The position numbers were made by a program, and so were the translations under genes. Positions 1 to 7,592 of a DNA stretch of 11,070 bases are shown here, one piece after another (position 1 is the stretch's first letter; each line of letters begins with the position of its first letter). Origin of the DNA: an uncultured Bacteroidota bacterium (GTDB taxonomy: Bacteria > Bacteroidota > Bacteroidia > Bacteroidales > UBA12481); NCBI GenBank assembly GCA_903832165.1, contig CAILAQ010000339.1:1-11070 (forward strand), written 5' to 3'. Under the pieces are notes generated by a model, which worked only from the letters and a program-made list of their open reading frames with translations, was not told the DNA's origin and made no database searches.

Positions 1-1
1 A

Positions 2-1750
2 TCTTATGCACAGGAATGCTTTTATATCCCAACGGAAACCCGTTTTTGGGATTCATCAAAGGCATACAACGGCTATACCCTTTTCGGGTCGGGCGGCACA
101 ACCTACCTGATCGACATGGAGGGGCATGTAGTCCATACGTGGCGGATTGGCACCAACCCCCGCTTTACCGATAACGGCACCCTGCTGGATGCGGTTGGAG
201 GCAATCCCAGCAATCAGAATCAATGGAAAGAGCTCGACTGGAACGGTAACACAGTCTGGCAGTATACCGAATCGCGATCAGGATATTATCCGCATCACGA
301 TTTTGTAAAGATCTATAATCCGAAATTAAAGGACTCAACGTTCATGTATATCGCCAACCGGGATATCACAACAGCCCAATGCCTTGCAGCTGGCTGTGAT
401 CCGGCCAATAATTATACAGGTGCCCAGATGGATGCCGTTGTTGAGGTTGACCGTTCGGGCAATGTGATCTGGGAATGGTGGTTCTTCCGATCTGTCGTGC
501 AGGACATAAATTCCGCAAAATCAACCTATGGAGTGGTTAAGGATAATCCTGGTAAAATCGACCTGAACATGCGGGGCAACCCGGTAAAGAGCGACTGGCT
601 GCATTGTAATTCCATGGATTACAACCCGGATCTGGATCTTGTGGTAGTGAATTCCGTTCACGGTGAATTTTATGTGATCGATCACGGCAACACGTTTATT
701 GCCGGCAAGCCCGACAGTTCCATTACACTCGCCGCATCAACAAAAGGTGATTTCCTTTATCGGTTCGGCGATCCGGCAAAATATGATCAGGGCGATCCGC
801 CATCGGTGCTGGATAACTGGGAAAAAGCGACATCGGGACATAAGCAGATGGGTGGCGCGCATAATATCCAGTGGATTAAATCCGGATTGCCCGGAGCCGG
901 CAATTTCATGGTATTCAACAATGGGCAGAATCTTTTCGAGCTCACCCCGCAGTCCTATATTTATGAGATCAATCCTTACATGAACTCGGCAGGTAGCAAT
1001 ACCGGCAAGTTCGTGAATCCGCCAGCGGCAGGCTATAACATCGTGAACTCGCCTGACCGTAACCTGATGAAAGAGAAAAAAAATGTATCGAAACAGATTG
1101 TCTGGAAATATTCCAGCAAGAACAACACCTCATTTTTCAGCACGATCGGATCCGGCGCTCAGCGCCTGCCCAATGGGAATACTTTTATCTGCTCGATGAA
1201 CGACGGCCATTTCTTTGAAGTTTCACCTGCTGATACAGCCATCGTTTGGGAATACATAAATCCTATCACCCGTGATGGAAAAAAGAAAATCAAGGTTGAT
1301 AATTATCCGACGTATAATGCCGCTTTCCGGGCTTACCGTTATACTGGTGATCATCCGGCGCTTAAAAACAAGGATCTCACTGCAGGGGAAACCATTACCG
1401 GATTTGATCCGGATTACCTCACGCCGGGGGATATCACTTCCAGCGAACCCGTGGGCGGATATGCTGCATCCGGAGGCGATCAGCTTGCCCAGAACTATCC
1501 CAATCCATTTTCCTCTAATACCAGCATCTCCTTCGACCTGGAAAACGGGAAAAGGGTGACGGTGGTAATTTACGACCTATCCGGCAAGCAGGTAAAATCA
1601 TTACTGAATCAAGCCTGTCCGGCCGGAACCTATAATCTCACCTGGGATGGCACGAGTGATATTGGCAACCGCGTTCCGAACGGCATGTATTACTATATAC
1701 TGACTGCTGATAATCAGAAAATAAGCAAGAAGATGATCTACTCAAGATAA
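2..1750 (+). CDS. Arylsulfotransferase-like (ASST) secreted protein with T9SS tail, copy 1, 5' partial
   Basis: The frame is open from base 2, and the first ATG (116) lies inside the mature protein. The visible product begins SYAQE, which looks like the end of a signal peptide, followed by a YNGYTLF segment matching KGYTLF in copy 2. About 582 residues are visible. ASST-family beta-propeller features are present: PHHDF (about 290-304), HCNSMDYN (602-625), AHNIQW (860 onward), GAGNFMVFNNG, and RLPNGNTF followed by an IVWEY blade repeat. The family moves sulfate between phenolic compounds through a transient sulfo-histidine. The C-terminus is a typical type A T9SS sorting domain: NYPNPF at about 1493-1510, an Ig/FlgD-like fold, GMYYY and a basic end. 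The protein is therefore probably surface-anchored or released. Compared with copy 2, the conserved SxR arginine is His (659-661) and QHD is AHN (857-865), so catalytic competence is uncertain. Family call is solid; substrate unknown. Confidence 0.82.
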   Translation, partial: SYAQECFYIPTETRFWDSSKAYNGYTLFGSGGTTYLIDMEGHVVHTWRIGTNPRFTDNGTLLDAVGGNPSNQNQWKELDWNGNTVWQYTESRSGYYPHHDFVKIYNPKLKDSTFMYIANRDITTAQCLAAGCDPANNYTGAQMDAVVEVDRSGNVIWEWWFFRSVVQDINSAKSTYGVVKDNPGKIDLNMRGNPVKSDWLHCNSMDYNPDLDLVVVNSVHGEFYVIDHGNTFIAGKPDSSITLAASTKGDFLYRFGDPAKYDQGDPPSVLDNWEKATSGHKQMGGAHNIQWIKSGLPGAGNFMVFNNGQNLFELTPQSYIYEINPYMNSAGSNTGKFVNPPAAGYNIVNSPDRNLMKEKKNVSKQIVWKYSSKNNTSFFSTIGSGAQRLPNGNTFICSMNDGHFFEVSPADTAIVWEYINPITRDGKKKIKVDNYPTYNAAFRAYRYTGDHPALKNKDLTAGETITGFDPDYLTPGDITSSEPVGGYAASGGDQLAQNYPNPFSSNTSISFDLENGKRVTVVIYDLSGKQVKSLLNQACPAGTYNLTWDGTSDIGNRVPNGMYYYILTADNQKISKKMIYSR

Positions 1751-1756
1751 GTTGTA

Positions 1757-1820
1757 CCCTCCCCTCTCCCGTGAACGGAGCGTTAGCGAAGTGAGCGCGG
1801 GAGAGGGGGCAGGGGGTGAG
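1757..1820. repeat. GC-rich palindromic intergenic repeat (REP-like)
   Basis: The element lies between the two ASST genes. CCCCTCTCCCG (1761-1771) is the exact reverse complement of CGGGAGAGGGG (1798-1808), giving an 11-bp stem around a 26-base centre. The flanks are also C-rich on the left (from 1757) and G-rich on the right (to about 1820), so the pairing could extend with mismatches. Its composition is unlike the flanking genes and resembles the dispersed CCCTCTCCC/GGGAGAGGG repeats seen in many bacterial genomes. It could act as a bidirectional transcript barrier or a stabilising hairpin; that is inference. It has no long T tract, so it is not a classical intrinsic terminator. Confidence 0.7.
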
Positions 1821-1850
1821 GTGGATCGAAAAAAATCAAACTTAACAACA

Positions 1851-3533
1851 ATGAAAGCTAACAGATTAAAGACAGGACTGCAGATTTTAATTCTTAACCT
1901 TGTCGGAGTAACGGCACTCGCACAAACCCGAACCGTCGGCCTCTTTCTAAATGATACGGCCAACGTTTACAAAGGGTACACCCTGTTTGCACCTAAACAA
2001 TACACAGCGACCTATCTGATAAATAATGAGGGCCGGATGGTACACAAGTGGTCAGCAAGCCAGTATCCTCCCGGTCAATCCGTTTACCTTCTCGAAAACG
2101 GGAATCTGCTGCGTACGTGCATGACCAAGGGGCAGCTCAGCAGCGGCGGTGGCGAAGGGGGCCGGATTGAGGAGTACGACTGGAATGACAAACTCGTATG
2201 GAGCCTGGATTTCTCCACCGCTACCTATATGCAGCACCATGATATCAAGCGGTTGCCCAATGGAAATATTATCATGCTGGTGATTGAAAAGAAGACTTAT
2301 GCTGAATGTATTGCAGCGGGTTTTGACCCATCGAAATTCCAACCGGATATCCAGTCGAAGGGAATGATGGTTCCCGACTATGTGGTAGAAATCAAGCCCA
2401 CCTACCCCACAGGAGGCACGGTAGTTTGGGAGTGGCACACCTGGGACCATCTGGTGCAGGACTTTGATGCTACCAAAGCCAATTTCGGGTCGCCAAAATC
2501 AAGTCCTGAATTAATTGACTGTGATGGTGACGGAAGAAATCTTCCTGCATTCTGGAACCACATGAACTCCATCGATTACAATCCGGAATTTGATCAGATT
2601 GCCTTGAGCGTGAGGGGAAACAGTGAGGTGTGGATTATCGACCACAGCACCACAACTGCCGAAGCCAAAGGCCATACCGGCGGCAAGAGAGGAAAAGGCG
2701 GCGACCTTCTTTACCGCTGGGGAAATCCGATTACTTATGGTGCAGGTACTAAATCGGACCAGCGATATTTTGAACAGCACGATGTGGAATGGGTTTTGCC
2801 GGGCCGCCCCGGAGCAGGCAATATGACCTGCTTTAATAATGGATTAGGCCGTGGAGGAAACATCATTTATTCAACCGTTGATGAATTCACTCCTTCCGTG
2901 GATGCAAACGGAAATTACAGCCTGGTTTCAGGATCAGCTTTTACTCCGAAGGATTTCACCTGGACTTACCAGGGCACAACTGCAAATCCGATGTACTCCG
3001 AAAACATTTCCGGAGCCTACAGGCTGCCAAACGGTAATACAATATTATGTTCGGGCACTGTGGGTCTGTTTCTGGAAGTTACCCCGGTAAAACAAATTGT
3101 ATGGAAATATATTTGTCCCGTTGATCAGTATGGTCCGATGATGCAAGGCTCAACACCGCTGGTAGATCCTGCCCGCACGGCCGAAACTATGAATTCAGTT
3201 TTCAGGATTTACAAATATCCGCTTGATTATGCGGCATTTACCGGCAGGGATATGACACCGGGGGAATTTGTGGAAAAATATTCGACATCCGTGGATAATC
3301 AGGAACTTAATTCAACAGATATTCAGGCCTATCCGAACCCATTCTCCGGCAGGATATATCTGAGCGGACTTAATGGTGATGAGACTTACGACCTGTTTAA
3401 TGTAAATGGAAAATCCTTCTGGTCGGGAAAGGAGATCGGTCAGAAGGATTTCTCAGCCTTGAATCCGGGAATGTACTATCTGAGGGTGACCCTTCAGAAA
3501 TCAACCCGGGTTTTCAAGCTCATTAAGCAGTAG
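1851..3533 (+). CDS. Arylsulfotransferase-like (ASST) secreted protein with T9SS tail, copy 2
   Basis: The product has 560 residues. I chose the ATG at 1851 because it opens a clean signal peptide (MKANRLK, then a hydrophobic stretch ending ALA before Q25). An upstream in-frame ATG at 1752 would only translate the palindromic repeat. A-rich sequence rather than a Shine-Dalgarno precedes the start. The mature part is an ASST-type propeller that keeps the family landmarks: MQHHDI (about 2229-2246), HMNSIDYN, SVRGNSEVWIID with Arg at 2613-2615, QHDVEW with His at 2778-2780, GAGNMTCFNNG, and RLPNGNTI followed by QIVWKY. The C-terminus is a short type A T9SS sorting domain (YPNPF with PNPF at 3333-3344; GMYYLRV; a basic KLIKQ end). 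The predicted role is sulfate transfer between phenolic donors and acceptors outside the cell or at its surface. It is the downstream paralogue of a tandem pair, and its better-kept motifs make it the likelier active enzyme. The substrate cannot be inferred. Confidence 0.84.
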   Translation: MKANRLKTGLQILILNLVGVTALAQTRTVGLFLNDTANVYKGYTLFAPKQYTATYLINNEGRMVHKWSASQYPPGQSVYLLENGNLLRTCMTKGQLSSGGGEGGRIEEYDWNDKLVWSLDFSTATYMQHHDIKRLPNGNIIMLVIEKKTYAECIAAGFDPSKFQPDIQSKGMMVPDYVVEIKPTYPTGGTVVWEWHTWDHLVQDFDATKANFGSPKSSPELIDCDGDGRNLPAFWNHMNSIDYNPEFDQIALSVRGNSEVWIIDHSTTTAEAKGHTGGKRGKGGDLLYRWGNPITYGAGTKSDQRYFEQHDVEWVLPGRPGAGNMTCFNNGLGRGGNIIYSTVDEFTPSVDANGNYSLVSGSAFTPKDFTWTYQGTTANPMYSENISGAYRLPNGNTILCSGTVGLFLEVTPVKQIVWKYICPVDQYGPMMQGSTPLVDPARTAETMNSVFRIYKYPLDYAAFTGRDMTPGEFVEKYSTSVDNQELNSTDIQAYPNPFSGRIYLSGLNGDETYDLFNVNGKSFWSGKEIGQKDFSALNPGMYYLRVTLQKSTRVFKLIKQ

Positions 3534-3548
3534 CAAATCTTACTAAAA

Positions 3549-4253
3549 CTATTTCTGCGACAGGACGAATCCGACTTTCACTTCAAAATAGCTGTAAGCA
3601 TCGTAGGTGTTGATGTAATTATTAGCCTCCATATAAACTGAACTTCCATTTTTCAGGCTCTTCGAGAGCGAAACTCCGATTCTGCTCATAAACCCGTCGT
3701 AATTTTCAGAATAGTCCCCGCTGGCATCCGTCAATTGCTCGGCACCAACGTCATAGACCAGGGCAAATCCGGGCATCATTGACCAGCCGTCCATGAGCCG
3801 GAATTTAACCCGGGAGTCAAATCCGAGCATCCCGTCGAAGTCCCCGTTGTAGTCCGTCGGTATGCCATAACCTGAACTCAGATAGCTGTACTTGGAGTAT
3901 GCAAAGTGTTCAACCCCGGCGGTCAGGCCAAAAAGAACCTCAATCATGGGTCCGGGTTGCTTGCGGATCATCCACCAGTTAATACAACCCATAAAGCCCA
4001 AAGAAGATGCGTCGTCCCGGATCAGGCCTTCCGCTGCTTTATCGTAGCCCTCGGAATAGAAATTCGCCTCAATATCGATGATCCCTTTATAGGAATAGCC
4101 CAGGTTGGCTAAAGCCCCCTTGAAACTATGTCCCTGTTCATAACCGACATTGAGTCCGAACCCACTCTTGCCTTTTTCCAGGTAAGGGGAAATTTGAGCC
4201 ATTGCCGGCAATGCCAGGCCAACAATCAGGATGATGGTGAATAGTTTTTTCAT
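3549..4253 (-). CDS. Outer-membrane beta-barrel-like protein of unknown function
   Basis: The product has 234 residues and starts with a clear signal peptide (MKKLFTIILIVGLALPAMAQ, cleavage near residue 19 or 20). The mature part is rich in aromatic and Gly residues in alternating-polarity stretches (for example GFGLNVGYEQG, ALANLGYSYKG, FEVKVGFVLSQK). This fits a small transmembrane barrel of about eight strands in the OmpX/OmpA-barrel or porin style. I recognise no enzymatic motif. It is convergent with the ASST pair (15 bases between stops). It lies 66 bases downstream of the Lgt-like fusion gene on the same strand, with no terminator visible in that gap, so it may be the last gene of the long operon or have its own promoter. 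Function is not inferable beyond the envelope location. Confidence 0.65.
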   Translation of the reverse strand: MKKLFTIILIVGLALPAMAQISPYLEKGKSGFGLNVGYEQGHSFKGALANLGYSYKGIIDIEANFYSEGYDKAAEGLIRDDASSLGFMGCINWWMIRKQPGPMIEVLFGLTAGVEHFAYSKYSYLSSGYGIPTDYNGDFDGMLGFDSRVKFRLMDGWSMMPGFALVYDVGAEQLTDASGDYSENYDGFMSRIGVSLSKSLKNGSSVYMEANNYINTYDAYSYFEVKVGFVLSQK

Positions 4254-4319
4254 GTTATTTTGATTTGGTCCCGTAATTTAACGAAACTCATTTGAATATA
4301 TCGGCCAAGACATCAACTT

Positions 4320-6224
4320 TTAGACCAATCTCGAGAATCGCGCGTTTGATTTCGGAAAATCGACCCCCATGGCAAAAAAGGACAAAAGTCCCAAAATGAT
4401 TGCGGCAACCGGAATTTCCCATCCGAATTGAGGATGCAGCACTACCACCTTCACCGGGATCATCGTAAACCCTACCCCGATCAGACCTGAGGAGATGGCT
4501 GTCCACTGATAAAGATGAAGTCCGTCCAGAATGGGAGTCTGAACCTCTCCGCGGTAGGCCTCCTCCACAAAACGGCCTATTCCGCTCAGAATCAGGTAAA
4601 TTCCAAAGATAAACGAATAAGGCATGCTGTTCAGCCAGAGAGCCAGCATTACAAAACCCACGAAGAACAACCATACAATTGAGTACAATGGTGTAGGATG
4701 AATTAACTTCCCTTTCAGCCCCGACAAGCCGCAAACCCGTGTGCGATCATGAAAATAACGTATCCCGATCCGGTCGTTGTCTGTGGGCCTGCCATGACAG
4801 CAGCCGTTAGCCAGGCAGCGAAAGCGGCCGATGGCCTGTGCCCAGGGCATCAGAACTGAAGCCAGTCCGATAAGCAACCACACATTATACCCCATCAGCC
4901 ATAAAATAAGACCGGCAAAAAGGATTCCCACAATGCCACCGTAGTAGCCGAAAGGTCGCTTCAGCTTATCTGATCCTTCCACCAGCTGTGCCCATACTGC
5001 CGCACAGACCATCAGCACCACGGCAAATATCAGGATAGGCCAGGCATATTCTCTCCCGGCCAATAATCCGGCAAACAGGATTCCGGTAATACCACCAAAT
5101 CCTATAATTAAACCATGATTTATTATTCTCACAGGGCCGAAAACCCACTCTTTCCAGGAGTTTGCCAACCTTTCCCCAAGATTTTTCAATTGTATCCAGA
5201 TCCTTGAATAATTGGCAGCGATAACATAAATAAACAGGGAAACCAGCAGATGCAAATCGGACGACCGGCTGTGGGCCAATTGAACAATCATCAGAAAAGC
5301 GGCAACGACAATCAGAAGAATTCCGGCGTGTTTATATTGCTGGTAATAAGCATTCAGCGAAAGAAGAATTAAAAACAGGGGAATGCTGCCAAAAATGGAA
5401 GCCAGTTTCACCGGCAAGCTGCCGGAGGAATCACCGGAGCTTAAATACTGCGCGCCAGCAGCCGGCCATAAGAGGGAAATAAAAAGCGATAACCCCAGAC
5501 CAATGAGCACCCGGATGGTCCATTCCCTGATTCTATCCTGCCTTTGCAGTAAAAGCGGCACACCTATAACAAATACCATACTGATATAACAGAGGTTTCC
5601 ATTTTCAAAAACCGAATGAAAATCCCAGGCCTTTCGCATCAGGGGAGGAATCCCTTCCGCAAGAAAACCGGCAATAAAATTTCCTCCGGCCAGCACCATG
5701 ATCACAATAAAAAGAGAGGATAACCTGTCGACCCAGCCAGCCGGAAGCATGTCATTTCCTCCAAGGTCGATAAAAGACCTGAACTTTTGACCGGGAAACC
5801 GCTGCTCAAGGCCTATCCGTTCATAACCCCATACCAGTGCAACCATGGCCATGACAGTGACCGGCGTCACCAGCCATAATCCGCTGGCTGATCCGGTAGC
5901 TACTGAGGTGCCGCAAACAACCATTCCAAACCCCCAGTAGATAGGATGCCTGACGATGCGAAACGGTCCTTCCGCCACTAATTTTTTGGGAGGATACGGA
6001 TTCATGGGCAGTCCCTTGCCTATCCTGATCAGTGTTATCATCCCCCAGATTATCAGCAAAATGCCGGCAATCAGGAGTCCAATCCCCCAGGGTAAAGATT
6101 CTATCGGGGGGAACTTTATAATGGGCGCAGTGAATTTTGCCCACCCCCACAGCATGACCGGAATCACCGCATTAAACAGCAGCGCGTACAGGGCTTTTCC
6201 TAAAGCAGGATTTAATTTGTTCAT
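4320..6224 (-). CDS. Membrane fusion protein: ICMT/PEMT-like methyltransferase domain plus Lgt-like domain
   Basis: The product has 634 residues and is highly hydrophobic. Residues about 1-155 resemble isoprenylcysteine carboxyl/phospholipid methyltransferases: GPFRIVRHPIYWG at 86-98 and an E-x(n)-FPGQKFRSF segment at 140-151. Residues about 160-345 are further membrane helices. They include HSRSSDLHLL (318-327), faintly like the third motif of PAP2 phosphatases, but no PSGH motif is seen, so any PAP2 relation would be degenerate. Residues about 365-620 match prolipoprotein diacylglyceryl transferase: YYGGIVG (428-434, at the place of the HGGLIG motif of E. coli Lgt, with Tyr for His), AIGRFRCLANGCCHGRP (464-480), HPTPLY (509-514) and GRFVEEAYRGE (550-560). 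Lgt moves diacylglycerol to a lipobox cysteine; this is an Lgt-like paralogue and its real substrate is unknown. The start (6224) overlaps the permease stop by ATGA, implying coupled translation. A typical Lgt is under 300 residues, so the fusion is unusual. Confidence 0.75.
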   Translation of the reverse strand: MNKLNPALGKALYALLFNAVIPVMLWGWAKFTAPIIKFPPIESLPWGIGLLIAGILLIIWGMITLIRIGKGLPMNPYPPKKLVAEGPFRIVRHPIYWGFGMVVCGTSVATGSASGLWLVTPVTVMAMVALVWGYERIGLEQRFPGQKFRSFIDLGGNDMLPAGWVDRLSSLFIVIMVLAGGNFIAGFLAEGIPPLMRKAWDFHSVFENGNLCYISMVFVIGVPLLLQRQDRIREWTIRVLIGLGLSLFISLLWPAAGAQYLSSGDSSGSLPVKLASIFGSIPLFLILLSLNAYYQQYKHAGILLIVVAAFLMIVQLAHSRSSDLHLLVSLFIYVIAANYSRIWIQLKNLGERLANSWKEWVFGPVRIINHGLIIGFGGITGILFAGLLAGREYAWPILIFAVVLMVCAAVWAQLVEGSDKLKRPFGYYGGIVGILFAGLILWLMGYNVWLLIGLASVLMPWAQAIGRFRCLANGCCHGRPTDNDRIGIRYFHDRTRVCGLSGLKGKLIHPTPLYSIVWLFFVGFVMLALWLNSMPYSFIFGIYLILSGIGRFVEEAYRGEVQTPILDGLHLYQWTAISSGLIGVGFTMIPVKVVVLHPQFGWEIPVAAIILGLLSFFAMGVDFPKSNARFSRLV

Positions 6225-6985
6225 TTTCTGATCCGCATTTTCAGATAAAATATCAGCATGGAAAAAGCAAGAAATCCTGATCCGTATAAGAGGCTGGCCA
6301 GACTGGCTCTTAAGATGGAATAGTCGGTAAAAGCAGCAAAAATAGCTGACTGGGAAGGGAAATAGGCAGGCAGCCAGTGAATGATCACCTGATTTTGAGC
6401 TTCAGCATAAAAAATCGGGTTCTGAAGCCAGCCGGCATCGATATTCGCCAGTAAAACAATGAGCAATATTGCCTCAAGCTCTCCCTCAACCAGACTGCCG
6501 ACAACAAGGCCGTAGCCGCCATAAACGAATCCGGTGAGAGCAAGGCTGAAAATCATCAGTCCCGGATGGGAAACATGAAAAAAGGCGCTTGTAATCAATC
6601 CTACGTATACTGAGATCAGCACAATGATCAGCGTAAGTGCAAGAAGATTCGAAAGAAGTAACTCCAGCGGATGGTATCCGCACAGGATCAGCCGGCGGTT
6701 TATTTTACTGTTCTTCTGGATAAGGTTCATCGCAAGGAATGACATTAAAAAACCGGCCACGGCAACGGCGAAAAATACCAGCGCGATCTGTTTTTCGCTT
6801 GCTGCAATAAAGATATTTCCATCGAGCGAGGATAGCCGGAACGGCACTTTCCTATCAGGCGTCGTAAAAGCGACAACGGAGAAAAACACCACGGGAATAA
6901 CAGCCAGCAGAATCAGGACGATCCTTCGGCGAAGCAGCATCCGAAGAATCATAAACAGACTGGTGGTAATTCGGTCAGGTGTCAT
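6221..6985 (-). CDS. ABC-2-type transporter permease
   Basis: The product has 254 residues with about six hydrophobic segments: residues about 23-40, 66-90, 108-135, 142-165, 172-185 and 225-250. It opens with a basic cytoplasmic face (RMLLRRR). The layout, and a late extracytoplasmic loop ending in LPAYFPSQ before the last helix, fit ABC-2 membrane subunits such as those paired with NosF/CcmA-like ATPases. It overlaps the ATPase gene (stop TGA at 6982-6984 within the ATG region 6983-6985) and the downstream Lgt-like fusion gene, both by ATGA, so the three are translationally coupled. One ATPase and one short permease suggest a heterotetrameric exporter with two copies of each. The cargo is unknown. 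Confidence 0.75.
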   Translation of the reverse strand: MTPDRITTSLFMILRMLLRRRIVLILLAVIPVVFFSVVAFTTPDRKVPFRLSSLDGNIFIAASEKQIALVFFAVAVAGFLMSFLAMNLIQKNSKINRRLILCGYHPLELLLSNLLALTLIIVLISVYVGLITSAFFHVSHPGLMIFSLALTGFVYGGYGLVVGSLVEGELEAILLIVLLANIDAGWLQNPIFYAEAQNQVIIHWLPAYFPSQSAIFAAFTDYSILRASLASLLYGSGFLAFSMLIFYLKMRIRK

Positions 6986-7581
6986 TCCAGGATACCGTTT
7001 TTAAGGTTATGGATATTATCAAACCGATCCCTGTCGTTCAGCAGGTGAGTCACTATAAGAATGCTGCAGCCCTGCTGTTTCAACTGTGCAGTGATCTCCC
7101 AGAAGCGCAGGTAGGTCTCCCAGTCGAAACCGTTGTACGGTTCATCGAGAATAAGTAAATCAGGTTCATGCAGCAGGGAGAGTGAAAGATTGAGCTTCTG
7201 GTGCGTTCCACCGCTTAGTATTTCTACTTTATCTTTCCGGCTTTGGCCAAAGTTCAGGTGCTCAAGTAAAAATTCGCGCTGGTGCTGCCAGTCATGCTTC
7301 TTCAAACCGTAAGCTGCCGCAAAATATCTGAAATGCTCATCAACAGTCAATTGAGGAAAAATCAACGGATCCTGAGGGCAATAACCAATTTTCCCGTTGA
7401 TCTGCAGATTTCCCCGGTCGGCTTTCCAGAGGCCGACAAGTATTTTTAAAAGGGTTGATTTTCCGGAGCCGTTTTCACCGGCGATACCATTCACTGTTCC
7501 TTCATCCATGCTGAACGACACGCCTTTCAGGACATTTTTATTGCCAAAAGACTTGATCATATTATCAGCCTTCAGAATCAT
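6982..7581 (-). CDS. ABC transporter ATP-binding protein
   Basis: The product has 199 residues and a complete nucleotide-binding core: Walker A GENGSGKST (35-43), Q-loop YCPQ (Gln70), signature LSGGT (122-126, Thr replacing the usual Gln), Walker B LLILDEP (142-148) and H-loop His179 (VTH). All catalytic positions are present, so it should hydrolyse ATP and power the permease encoded immediately downstream. It lacks the C-terminal extension seen in many ABC-2 exporter ATPases and so is at the short end of the family. It starts 11 bases after the stop of the CrtC-like gene and ends in an ATGA overlap with the permease. Cargo is unassigned; similarity to NosF-type ATPases is only generic. Confidence 0.9.
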   Translation of the reverse strand: MILKADNMIKSFGNKNVLKGVSFSMDEGTVNGIAGENGSGKSTLLKILVGLWKADRGNLQINGKIGYCPQDPLIFPQLTVDEHFRYFAAAYGLKKHDWQHQREFLLEHLNFGQSRKDKVEILSGGTHQKLNLSLSLLHEPDLLILDEPYNGFDWETYLRFWEITAQLKQQGCSILIVTHLLNDRDRFDNIHNLKNGILE

Positions 7582-7592
7582 TACGGTGGTGC

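Noticed and set aside
2052..2450. 132-codon minus-strand open frame inside ASST copy 2
   Set aside because: It is opposite a clear propeller-coding region, with no start signal or family resemblance.
3527..3558. Possible bidirectional terminator between the convergent genes
   Set aside because: GCAG/CTGC with TAG/CTA pairing has a bulge and a short AT-rich stem with no T tract; too weak to call.
4254..4319. Bacteroidota-type promoter (TTTG / TAnnTTTG) before the outer-membrane-like gene
   Set aside because: Only a partial TAAATTAC match was found, with a poorly spaced upstream TTGG; not convincing.
4288..4734. 148-codon minus-strand open frame overlapping the Lgt-like region
   Set aside because: It runs in another frame through the conserved Lgt motifs, and its product has low-complexity, unfamily-like sequence.
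4320..7581. NosDFY-type copper/sulfur maturation system for nitrous oxide reductase
   Set aside because: The ATPase and permease resemble NosF/NosY only generically. No NosD beta-helix protein, NosL or NosZ is present in the window.
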